Assembly (NCBI RefSeq): GCF_000226215.1
Contig: NZ_AGFF01000007.1
Coordinates: 248,001-312,000 of the forward strand
Reading direction: 5' to 3'
Length of the DNA: 64,000 bases
Origin: Dietzia alimentaria 72
GTDB taxonomy: Bacteria; Actinomycetota; Actinomycetes; Mycobacteriales; Mycobacteriaceae
The notes under the pieces are model-generated. The model was not told the DNA's origin. It did no database searches and saw only the letters and a list, made by a program, of their open reading frames with translations. The position numbers and the translations under genes were made by a program. Positions 1 to 9,381 of the stretch are shown here, piece by piece (the first letter of the stretch is position 1; each line of letters begins with the position of its first letter).

Positions 1-1
1 T

Positions 2-238
2 CGGGAGAAAACGTTCGGAACCAACTCGTACCGCCCGGGCCCGTTGGGTGAGCTGATCATTTTTACCGATACCGGGCACGAGCATCGGACCAGGCCCCGC
101 GGCCCACTGTCGCGGGCGCGGGACGAGATCCGGGAGCGGGCGTGGGACGTTCATCTGGAGCGGTTGATCGACGAGGACTGGCTGCTCACCAATCCGCCGG
201 GGACGGAAAAGCCCGGCTCGCGCAACACTCAAACCTGA
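2..238 (+). CDS. C-terminal fragment of an unrecognised protein
   Basis: The gene is cut by the window edge. The open frame enters at base 2 and ends at TGA 236-238, leaving about 78 residues. The fragment is charged and Arg-rich, with the pieces GPLGELIIFTDTGHEH and ERLIDEDWLLTNPPG and no family signature that I recognise. It does not look like HsaE, the hydratase that often sits beside hsaG. It has the same strand as hsaG, 72 bases upstream, so it may belong to another transcript. The frame is supported by coding-like composition and a clean stop. Its function is unknown. Confidence 0.5.
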   Translation, partial: REKTFGTNSYRPGPLGELIIFTDTGHEHRTRPRGPLSRARDEIRERAWDVHLERLIDEDWLLTNPPGTEKPGSRNTQT

Positions 239-289
239 CCGGTGCCGCCGCTGTTCCGTTAGATGGCACAGCTGATTGTGGTGTGGGTT

Positions 290-305
290 CAGTGTCGCGA
301 CACTG
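290..305. promoter_or_regulatory. Perfect 16-bp palindrome just before hsaG
   Basis: CAGTGTCGCGACACTG is self-complementary over all 16 bases and ends 5 bases before the hsaG ATG, where a ribosome-binding site would be expected. No Shine-Dalgarno sequence is visible. It does not match the KstR or KstR2 consensus. It could be an operator for another regulator or, as RNA, a start-occluding hairpin. The symmetry is seen directly and the role is inferred. Confidence 0.5.
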
Positions 306-310
306 TCCCT

Positions 311-1228
311 ATGACGGAGAAGAAGAAACTCAGTGCCGCGATCGTGGGGTCCGGCAACATCGGCACCGACCTCATGTACAAGCTCGAACGCAGCGAGTAC
401 ATCGAACCCAAGTGGATGATCGGCATCGACGCCGAGTCCGAGGGAATGAAGCGCGCCGCAGACCACGGGCTCACGTGTATGTCCGGTGGGGCTGACGAGT
501 TGCTCGCCTCGATCGAAGCCGGTGGAGAAAAGCCGGACCTGCTGTTCGAGGCCACCAGCGCGTACGTGCACAAGGAGTATGCGCCCAAGTACGAGGCCGC
601 CGGCATCATCGCTATCGACCTCACGCCGGCCGCGGTGGGCCCGATGGTCATCCCGCCGGCGAACCTGCACGAGCACGTCGACGCGCCGAACCACAACATG
701 GTCACCTGCGGTGGTCAGGCCACCATTCCGATGGTGCACGCAGTGTCGGAGGTCGTCCCGGTCGAGTACGCCGAGATCGTCGCCTCCGTCTCCTCGGAAT
801 CGGCGGGCCCGGGCACGCGTGCCAACATCGACGAGTTCACCGAGACCACCAAGATGGCCATCGAGAAGGTCGGCGGCGCCAAGCGCGGCAAGGCCATCAT
901 CATCCTCAACCCGGCAGAGCCGCCCATGATCATGCGCGACACGATCTTCTGCGCAATCCCTGAGGACGCGGACCAGGACCTCATCACCACTGCCATCCGC
1001 AAGCGGGAGAAAGAAATCCAGCAGTACGTGCCCGGATACCGCCTCCTGCAGGAGCCGCAGTTCGACCCGCCCACCGAGATCACCGGCGGCATGGCCCGCG
1101 TCGCGATCTTCGTCGAGGTCGAAGGCGCAGGAGACTTCCTGCCGCCGTACGCGGGCAACCTCGACATCATGACCGCCGCCGCCACCAAGGTCGGCGAGGA
1201 CATCGCCAAGACCAAGCTCGGAGTGTGA
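311..1228 (+). CDS. hsaG: Acetaldehyde/propanal dehydrogenase (acylating), HsaG
   Basis: This enzyme converts the aldehyde released by HsaF to its CoA thioester with NAD, the last step of steroid ring A/B meta-cleavage. It has 305 residues, normal for the BphJ/DmpF/HsaG family. An N-terminal Rossmann motif reads [10 protein letters not shown] (residues 11-20). The catalytic Cys is C133 in [11 protein letters not shown] chose ATG 311 because residues before it (from 263) do not resemble the family start. The stop overlaps the hsaF GTG by 4 bases, so the two are probably translationally coupled. They form the substrate-channelling aldolase-dehydrogenase complex known for this family. Confidence 0.93.
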   Translation: MTEKKKLSAAIVGSGNIGTDLMYKLERSEYIEPKWMIGIDAESEGMKRAADHGLTCMSGGADELLASIEAGGEKPDLLFEATSAYVHKEYAPKYEAAGIIAIDLTPAAVGPMVIPPANLHEHVDAPNHNMVTCGGQATIPMVHAVSEVVPVEYAEIVASVSSESAGPGTRANIDEFTETTKMAIEKVGGAKRGKAIIILNPAEPPMIMRDTIFCAIPEDADQDLITTAIRKREKEIQQYVPGYRLLQEPQFDPPTEITGGMARVAIFVEVEGAGDFLPPYAGNLDIMTAAATKVGEDIAKTKLGV

Positions 1229-2298
1229 CAGACATGGATATGACAAACCCCTACAACGCCGATACCCGCGCGTACAGCTCCGAACTCGACATCCGGATCA
1301 CCGACTCGTCACTGCGTGACGGCTCGCATCACAAGCGCCACCAGTTCTCTGTTGACGATGTACGCAACGTCGTCGCAGCCCTGGACGGCGCCGGTGTCCC
1401 CGTCATCGAGGTCACCCACGGTGACGGTCTCGGCGGCGCGTCGTTCAACTACGGCTTCGCCAAGTCCTACGACCAGGAACTCATCAAGGTCGCGGCGGAG
1501 ACGGCCAAGCAGGCAAAGATCGCGTTCCTCACCCTCCCGGGGCTCGGGATCAAAGACGACATCCTCGCTGCACGCGATAACGGTGGCTCCATCTGCCGCA
1601 TCGCGACCCACTGCACCGAGGCGGACGTCTCCATCCAGCACTTCGGCTACGCCCGCGAGCTCGGCCTCGAGACCGTCGGCTTCCTGATGATGAGCCATAC
1701 CCAGACCCCCGAGGTATTGGCCAAGCAGGCGCGCATCATGGCTGACGCCGGCTGCCAGTGTGTCTACATCGTCGACTCCGCCGGTGCGCTCGTCATGGAC
1801 CAGGTCTCGGACCGCGTCGCCGCGGTGGTAGCCGAATTGGGTAACGACGCGCAGGTGGGCTTCCACGGACACGAGAACCTCGACGTGGGCGTGGGCAACT
1901 CCATCATGGCCATCCGTGCGGGCGCGCAGCAGATCGACGGCTCGACCCGCCGCTTCGGCGCAGGCGCCGGCAATACGCCCGTTGAGGCACTGGTCGGTGT
2001 GTGCGACAAGCTCGGCATCACCACCGGAGTCGACTTCTTCAAGATCGCCGACGCCGCCGAGGACGTGGTTCGTCCACTGATGCCCTCTGAGTGCGTCGTG
2101 GACCGCTCGGCGCTCATGCTGGGCTACGCTGGCTGCTACTCATCGTTCCTCAAGCACGCTGAGGGCCACGCTGATCGCTACGGTGTCCCGTCGTCGGAGA
2201 TTCTTATCCGCGCCGGCGAGCGCCGCCTTGTCGGTGGACAAGAAGACCAGCTCATCGACATCGCGCTGGAGATCCAAAAGGAGCAGGCTAACGCCTGA
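1225..2298 (+). CDS. hsaF: 4-hydroxy-2-oxoacid aldolase, HsaF
   Basis: HsaF cleaves the 4-hydroxy-2-oxoacid from the ring A fragment into pyruvate and an aldehyde, which passes to HsaG. The 357-residue protein has the HMGL-like TIM-barrel signatures: [12 protein letters not shown] near residues 30-41 (metal Asp and catalytic His) and [12 protein letters not shown] further on, with the metal-binding His pair. The GTG at 1225 overlaps the hsaG stop as GTGA. ATG codons at 1234 and 1240 are alternative starts. A strong hairpin follows the stop, so hsaG-hsaF ends here and converges on kshB. Confidence 0.94.
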   Translation: MTDMDMTNPYNADTRAYSSELDIRITDSSLRDGSHHKRHQFSVDDVRNVVAALDGAGVPVIEVTHGDGLGGASFNYGFAKSYDQELIKVAAETAKQAKIAFLTLPGLGIKDDILAARDNGGSICRIATHCTEADVSIQHFGYARELGLETVGFLMMSHTQTPEVLAKQARIMADAGCQCVYIVDSAGALVMDQVSDRVAAVVAELGNDAQVGFHGHENLDVGVGNSIMAIRAGAQQIDGSTRRFGAGAGNTPVEALVGVCDKLGITTGVDFFKIADAAEDVVRPLMPSECVVDRSALMLGYAGCYSSFLKHAEGHADRYGVPSSEILIRAGERRLVGGQEDQLIDIALEIQKEQANA

Positions 2299-2331
2299 GG
2301 CCAGTTCCGGCACCACCGCGCCACAGAAAAA

Positions 2332-2391
2332 CCGCGCCCCCGAAATCGGCCGCACCGGATGAATCCCGGGCGGATGATTTTGGGGGCGCGG
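2332..2391. terminator. Bidirectional terminator between hsaF and kshB
   Basis: The arms 2332-2347 and 2376-2391 form a 16-bp stem with one G-U pair. The GC-rich base (CCGCGCCCCC with GGGGGCGCGG) and AT-rich top suit termination in either direction. It lies between two converging stop codons. Confidence 0.75.
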
Positions 2392-2400
2392 CGCGTCAGC

Positions 2401-3462
2401 TCACTCGGAGTACGAGACCTCTACATGGTCGGACTTGGGGAGCAGCTGACAGCTCAGCACGTAGCCCTCTTCGACCTCCTCAGGGTCGAGGATGCCGTTG
2501 TGGATCATCTCCACCTCGCCGGACTTGAGGATGCATGCGCAGGCTGAGCACTCGCCCTTACGGCACGAGAACGGCGCCTGGATGCCTTTGGAGAGCAGCA
2601 CGTCGAGAAGTGGGGTGTTACGGGGCCACTCGACCTCGTGGACTTCGTCGTCCAGCTCGACGGTCGCGGTGGCGGGCCCCGAGCCGTCCTCTGCCGGGGT
2701 GTCATCGATGACGATCTCGGCGAACGGGTCACCCTCGATGGAAGAGAACACCTCGGTGTGGATGAGATGCATGTCGGCGCCTGAGCGGCGCAGTCCGTCC
2801 TTCACGGTCTCCATGAACGGGGCCGGGCCACAGATGTAGGAGTGCCGCTTGGCGGCCACCGGCTGGAGGAGGTTGCCGATCATCTCCGCGGTGGGAATGC
2901 CGGCGACTGACTCCAGCCAGTGCAGGACGGTGAGACGCCTGGGATTCTCCCGCGCGAGTTTTTGCAGCTCGTCCTTGAATATGACCGACTTCTCGTCGCG
3001 GTTGGCGTACACCATAACGATGTGGCCGGTGCCCTGCGCGAGAGCTGACCGGAGGATGGACATCACCGGGGTGATGCCCGAGCCGGCTGCCAGGAGGATG
3101 AAGTCCTGGTCCAGGTTCTTGGGCGTGAAGATGCCGGACGGAGCCAGGACGTGCATGGCCATGCCGGCTTCGGCGTTGTCGCAGAGCCAGTTGGAGCCGT
3201 ACCCGTCGACCGTTCTCTTTACGGTGACCTTGAGCTTGGTGTCCTCGGTGGGGGAGCTCGACAGGGAGTAGCAGCGCGCCACGGAACCGGTCTGGTCACT
3301 GGGGATGCGCAGGGTGAGAAATTGTCCGGGGGTGTACCGGAAGTCGTTCTCGCCGCCGGCCGGGATGTCGAAGACTATCGACTTCGCGTCGGCGGTCTCC
3401 TCGATCACGTCCGCGATCGTGAGTTCACGCACGAAGGAGCCCAGCTCGGGGGTGTCAGTCAT
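2401..3462 (-). CDS. kshB: 3-ketosteroid 9-alpha-hydroxylase reductase, KshB
   Basis: KshB passes electrons from NAD(P)H through FAD and a [2Fe-2S] centre to the Rieske oxygenase KshA, which opens ring B together with the 1-dehydrogenase. The 353-residue protein has the FAD motif RCYSLSSSP, the nucleotide-binding motif GSGITPVMSIL, and a C-terminal plant-type ferredoxin domain with C300, C305, C308 and C338 (Cx4Cx2C...C). In M. tuberculosis kshB is far from kshA. Here only one small gene separates them on the same strand. A perfect hairpin upstream suggests kshB has its own promoter or depends on read-through. No KstR box is visible directly before it. Confidence 0.9.
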   Translation of the reverse strand: MTDTPELGSFVRELTIADVIEETADAKSIVFDIPAGGENDFRYTPGQFLTLRIPSDQTGSVARCYSLSSSPTEDTKLKVTVKRTVDGYGSNWLCDNAEAGMAMHVLAPSGIFTPKNLDQDFILLAAGSGITPVMSILRSALAQGTGHIVMVYANRDEKSVIFKDELQKLARENPRRLTVLHWLESVAGIPTAEMIGNLLQPVAAKRHSYICGPAPFMETVKDGLRRSGADMHLIHTEVFSSIEGDPFAEIVIDDTPAEDGSGPATATVELDDEVHEVEWPRNTPLLDVLLSKGIQAPFSCRKGECSACACILKSGEVEMIHNGILDPEEVEEGYVLSCQLLPKSDHVEVSYSE

Positions 3463-3498
3463 GGGGAAAGCCTATCGGGTCGAAAAGGGCGCGGGAAC

Positions 3499-3543
3499 GA
3501 CGAGTTCCGCGGAACGGGATTAAGCCGTTCCGCGGAACTCGTC
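3499..3543. terminator. Perfect 19-bp hairpin between the CxxC gene and kshB
   Basis: The arms 3499-3517 and 3525-3543 are perfectly complementary over 19 bases with a 7-base loop (GATTAAG). It lies just after the stop of the small gene on the minus strand and before the kshB start. No long U-tract follows on the minus strand, so it may attenuate transcription or mark a processing site. Confidence 0.6.
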
Positions 3544-3548
3544 ATTGG

Positions 3549-3944
3549 TCACTCCGGGGTAAAGAACGGATTGACCATGTGCTCGGGGTCGACGGGGTCG
3601 ACGCCCTCAGCGAGCGTGATCAGGCCCTCCGCGTAGGCGTAGCGGATGCTCGCGAGCATGTTCGGGCAGGTGTCCTCCCCGTCGGGAATCTCCTCACCGG
3701 AGCGCCACATGCTGAACACGGGGCAGTTCTGGTCACTACCGTCCCGCCACTGGATGGAGGTGTGCTTCTCGCTGTTCTTACGGACGTACGCGCGGGTCCC
3801 ACAATTGTTGCAGTCGACGGGTTGGAAACCGGCGCGCGTGTACGTCTCACGGTCCAGCGCGGTGTGGGCGTGGAGTTGCTCCGCCCGCGCCGGATCGGTG
3901 TCGTCCCAGGTGGGCGCGCGCCGTGCGTCGTTCTGCTTGAACAT
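3549..3944 (-). CDS. Conserved small protein with CxxC motif, kshA-linked
   Basis: A protein of about 131 residues without a confidently known function. A possible zinc or redox site DCNNCGT lies near residue 46, and two further Cys (NCPVF, DTCPNM) follow. The gene starts at ATG 3944, sharing one base with the kshA stop (TGATG). A GTG at 3947 is an alternative. The overlap means it is co-expressed with kshA. A conserved hypothetical also adjoins kshA in M. tuberculosis (Rv3527 from memory). A role in KshA assembly or electron transfer is plausible but only inferred. It has no signal peptide or membrane segment. Confidence 0.75.
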   Translation of the reverse strand: MFKQNDARRAPTWDDTDPARAEQLHAHTALDRETYTRAGFQPVDCNNCGTRAYVRKNSEKHTSIQWRDGSDQNCPVFSMWRSGEEIPDGEDTCPNMLASIRYAYAEGLITLAEGVDPVDPEHMVNPFFTPE

Positions 3945-5167
3945 CACTTGTCGGACCGGGAGGCGCCGGCCTCTTCAGCGACCTCTGCGATACCGGTGTA
4001 CTGGGTCTGCTCCTGGGTGCCCTCGGCTTCGTCGCCGGACTCGCGCTGACGCATGTTCTCGGCCACCTCCTTCTCCCAGTACACATTGGCGGCGGTGGTG
4101 TCGACCTCGAACTCGAAGCGCTCTTGCATGTCCGGCTCGACCTTGTCGCGGTCCACGTAGAACTGCTCGTACCAGCGACGCAGCTGGTAGACGGGGCCGT
4201 CCTCCTCGCACAGCAGTGGGTTGGCGATGGACGACTTGCGCTGCCAGATGCGGACGTCCTGGAGGAAGCCCTCACCGAAGAAGCCGCCGATCTTGTGGGC
4301 CATCTTGGTGGCGTTCTCGTCGTCGAAGCCCTGGGGCTTCTTGACCATGAGCCCGTACATGAGGACGAACGAGTTCTGATCCACGGGGTAGTGACAGTTG
4401 ATCAGGATGACGTCGGACTCGAAGTCGCCGTACTTCTGCTTGAGCGGGTTGATCATGAACGACGGTCCGTAGTAGGAGGCCACTGACTCCAGCAGGGTGT
4501 CGCCGTACTTACCACCCGAGGGGTCGTGGTCCTGCCGGCCCTTGGTGTTGAGGTACTGGGTGGCGGTCTGTCCCTCGAAGACGTTCTTGAAGTACGTCGG
4601 GAACGCATAGTGGATGTAGAAGAAGTGCGCCATGTCGACGACGTTGTCGACGATCTCCATGCAGTTCGAGCCGGAGATCTCGAGGCGGTTCCACACCCAG
4701 TCGGTCCACTCGCCGGTGTCGTACTCGGCGAGCGCGGGGATCGCGTCCTCGTCGCGGGGCGGGTTGCCCTCGTGGTCGTGCCACACAAAGACGAGCCCGT
4801 TCTGCGTCATGGTGGTCCAAGCACGGGTCTTAGCGCGGAGGGGGACGCGCTTGGCGTAGGGGATGCCCTTGCACTTGCCGTCGCCGCCCCAACGCCAGTC
4901 GTGGAACGGGCACGCGATGTTGCCGTCCTTGATGCTGCCGTCGGAGAGGTCTCCGCCGAGGTGGCGGCAGTAGCCGTCGAGAACCTGGATGCCGTCGTCG
5001 TTAGCCCACACGACGAGTTTGGTGCCGAATGCGTGGATGGAATGGGGCTTTCCGTCGGAGAACTCCTGGACGGTGCCGATGCAATGCCAACCGCGCGCGT
5101 ATCGTTCCCGGGCCTTGCCGGTGTCGATCTCGCGGACGGCTCCGGGGGCCGAGCCTGCTGCGGTCAT
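3944..5167 (-). CDS. kshA: 3-ketosteroid 9-alpha-hydroxylase oxygenase, KshA
   Basis: KshA is the Rieske non-haem iron oxygenase that hydroxylates C9 of 3-ketosteroids, triggering ring B opening. The Rieske cluster ligands are C67, H69, C86 and H89 (CRHLGGDLSDG... CPFHDW). The mononuclear iron site shows NVVDMAHFFYIH with H181 and H186. Its 407 residues fit the family. An AGGAGG ribosome-binding site precedes ATG 5167. Two KstR-type boxes lie in the region shared with divergent hsaA, at 5196-5209 (imperfect) and 5300-5313 (perfect). The small CxxC gene overlaps its 3' end. Confidence 0.95.
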   Translation of the reverse strand: MTAAGSAPGAVREIDTGKARERYARGWHCIGTVQEFSDGKPHSIHAFGTKLVVWANDDGIQVLDGYCRHLGGDLSDGSIKDGNIACPFHDWRWGGDGKCKGIPYAKRVPLRAKTRAWTTMTQNGLVFVWHDHEGNPPRDEDAIPALAEYDTGEWTDWVWNRLEISGSNCMEIVDNVVDMAHFFYIHYAFPTYFKNVFEGQTATQYLNTKGRQDHDPSGGKYGDTLLESVASYYGPSFMINPLKQKYGDFESDVILINCHYPVDQNSFVLMYGLMVKKPQGFDDENATKMAHKIGGFFGEGFLQDVRIWQRKSSIANPLLCEEDGPVYQLRRWYEQFYVDRDKVEPDMQERFEFEVDTTAANVYWEKEVAENMRQRESGDEAEGTQEQTQYTGIAEVAEEAGASRSDK

Positions 5168-5195
5168 GATCTTCCTCCTGAGGGGCGGGTCTGAT

Positions 5196-5209
5196 GAGAA
5201 CAGGTTATA
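5196..5209. promoter_or_regulatory. Imperfect KstR operator before kshA
   Basis: GAGAACAGGTTATA matches the KstR consensus TnnAACnnGTTnnA at all fixed positions except the first. It lies 29 bases before the kshA ATG. It is probably a second operator specific to kshA, weaker than the perfect box nearer hsaA. Confidence 0.55.
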
Positions 5210-5299
5210 GAATTGCGGTGCGGGCTACAACCAAAGTGCGTTGATGCTGGCACGGGGTGTCATAGCATGACGTCCGTGAGATGCAGCCTGGTGCAAAAC

Positions 5300-5313
5300 T
5301 GGAACGTGTTCTA
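5300..5313. promoter_or_regulatory. KstR operator between kshA and hsaA
   Basis: TGGAACGTGTTCTA matches TnnAACnnGTTnnA at every fixed position. It lies in the divergent kshA/hsaA promoter region, 41 bases before hsaA. KstR is the TetR-family repressor of the upper cholesterol pathway. Its gene is not in this window. Confidence 0.85.
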
Positions 5314-5354
5314 GTCTAGTCATAGCACCCCCAACGAGCGCCAGAGAGGTTCAC

Positions 5355-6530
5355 ATGAGCGAGCACGCCAATCACGAGGTCATCGATCGGATCAAGGCAC
5401 TGCTGCCAGGGTTCGCCGAGCGCGCGCAGGAGACCGAAGATCTGCGCAAGGTCCACCCGCAGAACATCGCTGAGTTGGACGAGGCCGGTTTCTTCAAGCT
5501 CTGCCAGCCGGCTCGGTGGGGCGGCTACGAGGCCGACATGGAGACGTTCTACACCGCTGTCCGGCACATCGCATCGGCGTGCCCGTCGACCGGGTGGTGC
5601 TCGAGCATCCTCGGAATCCACAACTGGCACCTGGCGCTGTTCTCCGAGCAGGCACAGAACGACGTCTGGGGTGAGGACAGCACCGTCCGCATCTCGTCGT
5701 CGTACGCGCCGATGGGGGCCGCCAAGCGGACCGCTGACGGCCTGGTCCTCAACGGCAAGTGGTCCTGGTCCTCGGGCTGCCAGCACGCTGACTGGGTCTT
5801 TGTCGGCGGTCCCGTCATGGACGAGAACGACAAGATGGTCGACTTCTGCACGTTCCTCGTGGAGAAGTCCCAGTACGAAATCCTTGATGTGTGGCACGTC
5901 GCCGGCCTCAAGGGGACCGGATCCAACGACATCCTCATCAAGGACGCCGTCATCCCGGAGCACCGCGTGCTCTCCTTCGGCCTGATGGCCGCCACCAAGA
6001 GCCCCGGCCTCGAGCTCAACACCAACCCGATCTACAAGATGCCGTGGGGCACCATTCACCCCACGACCATCTCGGCTCCGATCGTCGGTATGGCGTTCGG
6101 TTGCTACGACGTCCACGTCGAACACCAGCGTGAGCGCGTCCGCGCCGCCTTCGGCACCAAGGTCAAGGACGACGTCTTTGCCAAGGTCCGGCTCGCGGAG
6201 GCCGCCGGCGACATCGACGCCTCCTGGCTCCAGCTCATGCGCAATGTGCGCGAGGAGATGGATCTGATCGAGGCGGGGGGCTACCCGGGGATGGATATCC
6301 GCACCCGTGCCCGTCGTGACCAGGTCCGCGCCACGCAGCGGTCCATCGATGCCATCGGTCTGCTTTTCCAGAACTCGGGTGCGCGTGCGCTCGAGGACAC
6401 CTCGCCGATCCAGCGCTTCTGGCGAGATGCCAACGCCGGCCGTGTCCACGCAGCCAACGAGGCCACAAAGGCGTACATCATGTTCGGGCAGAACGAGTTC
6501 GGCGAGAAGGTCACCGACTCGATGGTCTGA
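5355..6530 (+). CDS. hsaA: 3-HSA 4-hydroxylase oxygenase component, HsaA
   Basis: HsaA hydroxylates the phenolic ring of 3-HSA to the catechol 3,4-DHSA, using reduced flavin supplied by HsaB. The 391 residues show the acyl-CoA-dehydrogenase-like fold of group D flavin monooxygenases, with the segments ACPSTGWCSSILGIHNW, WSWSSGCQHADW and VAGLKGTGSNDI typical of HsaA/TesA2. The start follows an AGAGAGG ribosome-binding site at suitable spacing. hsaC follows after 33 bases, with no hsaD between them, unlike the order hsaA-hsaD-hsaC-hsaB in M. tuberculosis. Confidence 0.94.
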   Translation: MSEHANHEVIDRIKALLPGFAERAQETEDLRKVHPQNIAELDEAGFFKLCQPARWGGYEADMETFYTAVRHIASACPSTGWCSSILGIHNWHLALFSEQAQNDVWGEDSTVRISSSYAPMGAAKRTADGLVLNGKWSWSSGCQHADWVFVGGPVMDENDKMVDFCTFLVEKSQYEILDVWHVAGLKGTGSNDILIKDAVIPEHRVLSFGLMAATKSPGLELNTNPIYKMPWGTIHPTTISAPIVGMAFGCYDVHVEHQRERVRAAFGTKVKDDVFAKVRLAEAAGDIDASWLQLMRNVREEMDLIEAGGYPGMDIRTRARRDQVRATQRSIDAIGLLFQNSGARALEDTSPIQRFWRDANAGRVHAANEATKAYIMFGQNEFGEKVTDSMV

Positions 6531-7466
<936 letters not shown>

Positions 7467-7490
7467 ACAGCGGATTCGCATAGACGCCTA

Positions 7491-7520
7491 GGCTGGGCCG
7501 TACATACGTGCGGCCCAGCC
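7491..7520. terminator. 10-bp hairpin between hsaC and hsaB
   Basis: GGCTGGGCCG at 7491-7500 pairs perfectly with CGGCCCAGCC at 7511-7520 around a 10-base loop. No T-run follows, so full termination is doubtful. It may separate hsaC from hsaB expression or mark an RNA cleavage site. It occupies the only sizeable gap in the hsaA-hsaC-hsaB cluster. Confidence 0.45.
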
Positions 7521-7566
7521 GCCGCGGTACAAGCAGACGAGCAACGTCCATGGGAGGACCTACCCG

Positions 7567-8151
7567 ATGAGCAGCACCCAGGAAAGCCCCGAGGCACAGA
7601 ATTTCTCGAGCCGGGAGCTGCGCGACGCGCTCGGTCAGTTCTGCACCGGGATCACCGTCATCGCGGCGGTGCAGGACGACAAGCCGGTGGGATTTGCCTG
7701 TCAGTCCTTCTCCGCATTGTCGCTCGAGCCGCCGCTGGTCCTGTTCTGCCCCATGAAGACCTCGGGGTCGTGGAAGGGCATCGAGAAGGCCGGCAAGTTC
7801 TCGGTGAACATCCTGTCGGAGGACCAGGAGGACGTCTCCTCCGTCTTCGGCCGTCGCGGCGACGACAAGTTCGCCGAGATCGACTGGGAGCCCAGCCCGC
7901 TGGGGTCTCCGGTCATCAAGGGCGTCATGGCGTGGCTCGACTGCGAGATCGAGCAGGTTCTCGACGGCGGCGACCACTGGATCGTCCTGGGCCGGGTTCA
8001 CGACCTCGGACCCACGAAACGCGACATCCGGCCGCTGCTGTTCTACCGCGGTGCCTACCTCAGTATCGAGGAAGACGTCGTCGACCCCACTCCCGAGCAG
8101 GAGGAGCTGGCCAACTTCATCACCTCCGCCGACTCCTACACCTGGTTGTGA
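7567..8151 (+). CDS. hsaB: Flavin reductase component, HsaB
   Basis: HsaB is the NADH-dependent flavin reductase that feeds reduced flavin to HsaA. The 194-residue single-domain protein has the family segments FCTGITVIAAV, FACQSFSALSLEPPLVLFC and SGSWKGIEKAGKF. A strong GGGAGGA ribosome-binding site precedes ATG 7567. The next gene starts 7 bases after the stop, so hsaB is probably co-transcribed with the DUF1214-like and sulfotransferase genes. Confidence 0.92.
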   Translation: MSSTQESPEAQNFSSRELRDALGQFCTGITVIAAVQDDKPVGFACQSFSALSLEPPLVLFCPMKTSGSWKGIEKAGKFSVNILSEDQEDVSSVFGRRGDDKFAEIDWEPSPLGSPVIKGVMAWLDCEIEQVLDGGDHWIVLGRVHDLGPTKRDIRPLLFYRGAYLSIEEDVVDPTPEQEELANFITSADSYTWL

Positions 8152-8158
8152 GGGCGAC

Positions 8159-9355
8159 ATGAGCGAATACGCCGCGCGCGCAACCGCACCACTGGCAGCC
8201 GCTTTGGCGGAGGCCGAAGAGATCATTCGCTCGGCGCCCCACGTGCGCACCGAGGCCGACGTGGCCGAGGGGCTCGACTACCTGCTCGGCACGATTCGCG
8301 GGGCCATCGAGACGGGCCAGCACCGCGGTCGTACCCATCCACAATTGTTCGAGGCCACCGGTCCGTACACCAAGATGGGCCTCGACAACCCGGATACCCT
8401 GTACTTCTACGCCAACCTCGCGGACGGCGCCGAGTACGTGATCGAGGGCCGTCGCGGCACTACCGCCGACCTGTCGTTCCAGGTCATGGCCGGGAACTAC
8501 TCGGCCGATGAACGCGCCGCGTCGCACGCAGCGTTTGACGACCGCGCACTGGAGATCCACGAAGACGGCCGGTTCTCGTTCCGGATGGGCCCGGCGAGGA
8601 ACGACGACGACGAGGGCGATCGCGGTTACGTGGTTCTCCACCCCGGTTCGTCAATGATCGCGGTCCGCGAGGTGTTCTCCGACTGGAAGACGGAGGAGGC
8701 GGGGTTCGTCACGCTACGCCGTGTCGACGCCGCCGGCACCGCGCCCGAACCGCTCACGGTCGCCGGCCAGGAGAAGTTCTTCGCCAAACTCGCCGAGGCG
8801 CTCATCGGTCGACTACGGACGTGGTTGGCGTTCCCGGGCTGGTTCTTCGGAGACCAGGAACGCAACACCCTCTACGAGCCGCGGAGCACTCCCGGCGGGC
8901 TCACCACCCAGTTCTCTTCGGCGGGCATCTTCGAACTCGAGCCGGATCAGGCCATGGTCATCTCGGTGCCCGTCGCGGATGTGCCTTACCAGGGTTTTCA
9001 GTTGGGCAGTATGTGGTACGCCTCGCTCGAGTACGTGCACCACCAGACCAGCCTCACCACGGATCAGGCGCACGTCACGGAGGACGGAATGGTCCACCTC
9101 GTGGTCTCGGACCGCGACCCCGGACTGGCCAACTGGATTGAGACGCTCGGCCACCGCGAAGGAATAATGCAGTTCCGCTGGCAGCGCGTGGATTCGCCCA
9201 TCACTGCGGATCAGGGGCCGACGTTGAAGATCGTGCCGTTCGACTCGCTGGCCGACGAGGTCCCCGGATACTCCCAGCAGCGGGTGACCCCCGAGCAGTG
9301 GCGGGAGCGGATCGCCGCCCGGCAGCAGGCGTTCGCGCGTCGGAGGCTGACATGA
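8159..9355 (+). CDS. DUF1214-like protein in the hsa operon
   Basis: A 398-residue cytoplasmic protein without an established function. The N-terminal part includes NPDTLYFYANLADGAEY and GRRGTTADLSFQ. The C-terminal part has SDRDPGLANWIETLG and MQFRWQ, resembling DUF1214/DUF1254-type proteins. I chose ATG 8159 because the frame upstream overlaps hsaB. The stop overlaps the next start as ATGA. Linked sulfotransferase-like and DUF1214-like genes occur in the mycobacterial KstR regulon (around Rv3529c-Rv3531c from memory), so a steroid role is likely, but the reaction is unknown. Confidence 0.8.
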   Translation: MSEYAARATAPLAAALAEAEEIIRSAPHVRTEADVAEGLDYLLGTIRGAIETGQHRGRTHPQLFEATGPYTKMGLDNPDTLYFYANLADGAEYVIEGRRGTTADLSFQVMAGNYSADERAASHAAFDDRALEIHEDGRFSFRMGPARNDDDEGDRGYVVLHPGSSMIAVREVFSDWKTEEAGFVTLRRVDAAGTAPEPLTVAGQEKFFAKLAEALIGRLRTWLAFPGWFFGDQERNTLYEPRSTPGGLTTQFSSAGIFELEPDQAMVISVPVADVPYQGFQLGSMWYASLEYVHHQTSLTTDQAHVTEDGMVHLVVSDRDPGLANWIETLGHREGIMQFRWQRVDSPITADQGPTLKIVPFDSLADEVPGYSQQRVTPEQWRERIAARQQAFARRRLT

Positions 9356-9381
9356 GCAACACCGATATGAGCAACACCGAT
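9352..9381 (+). repeat. 15-bp tandem duplication at a start codon
   Basis: The 15-base unit ATGAGCAACACCGAT occurs twice in a row at the very start of the sulfotransferase gene. It duplicates the start codon in frame. It probably arose by slippage. Confidence 0.9.

Noticed and set aside
7491-7520. A strong rho-independent terminator inside the hsa cluster
   Set aside because: The stem is perfect but no T-run follows, so it is listed only as a hairpin of uncertain role.
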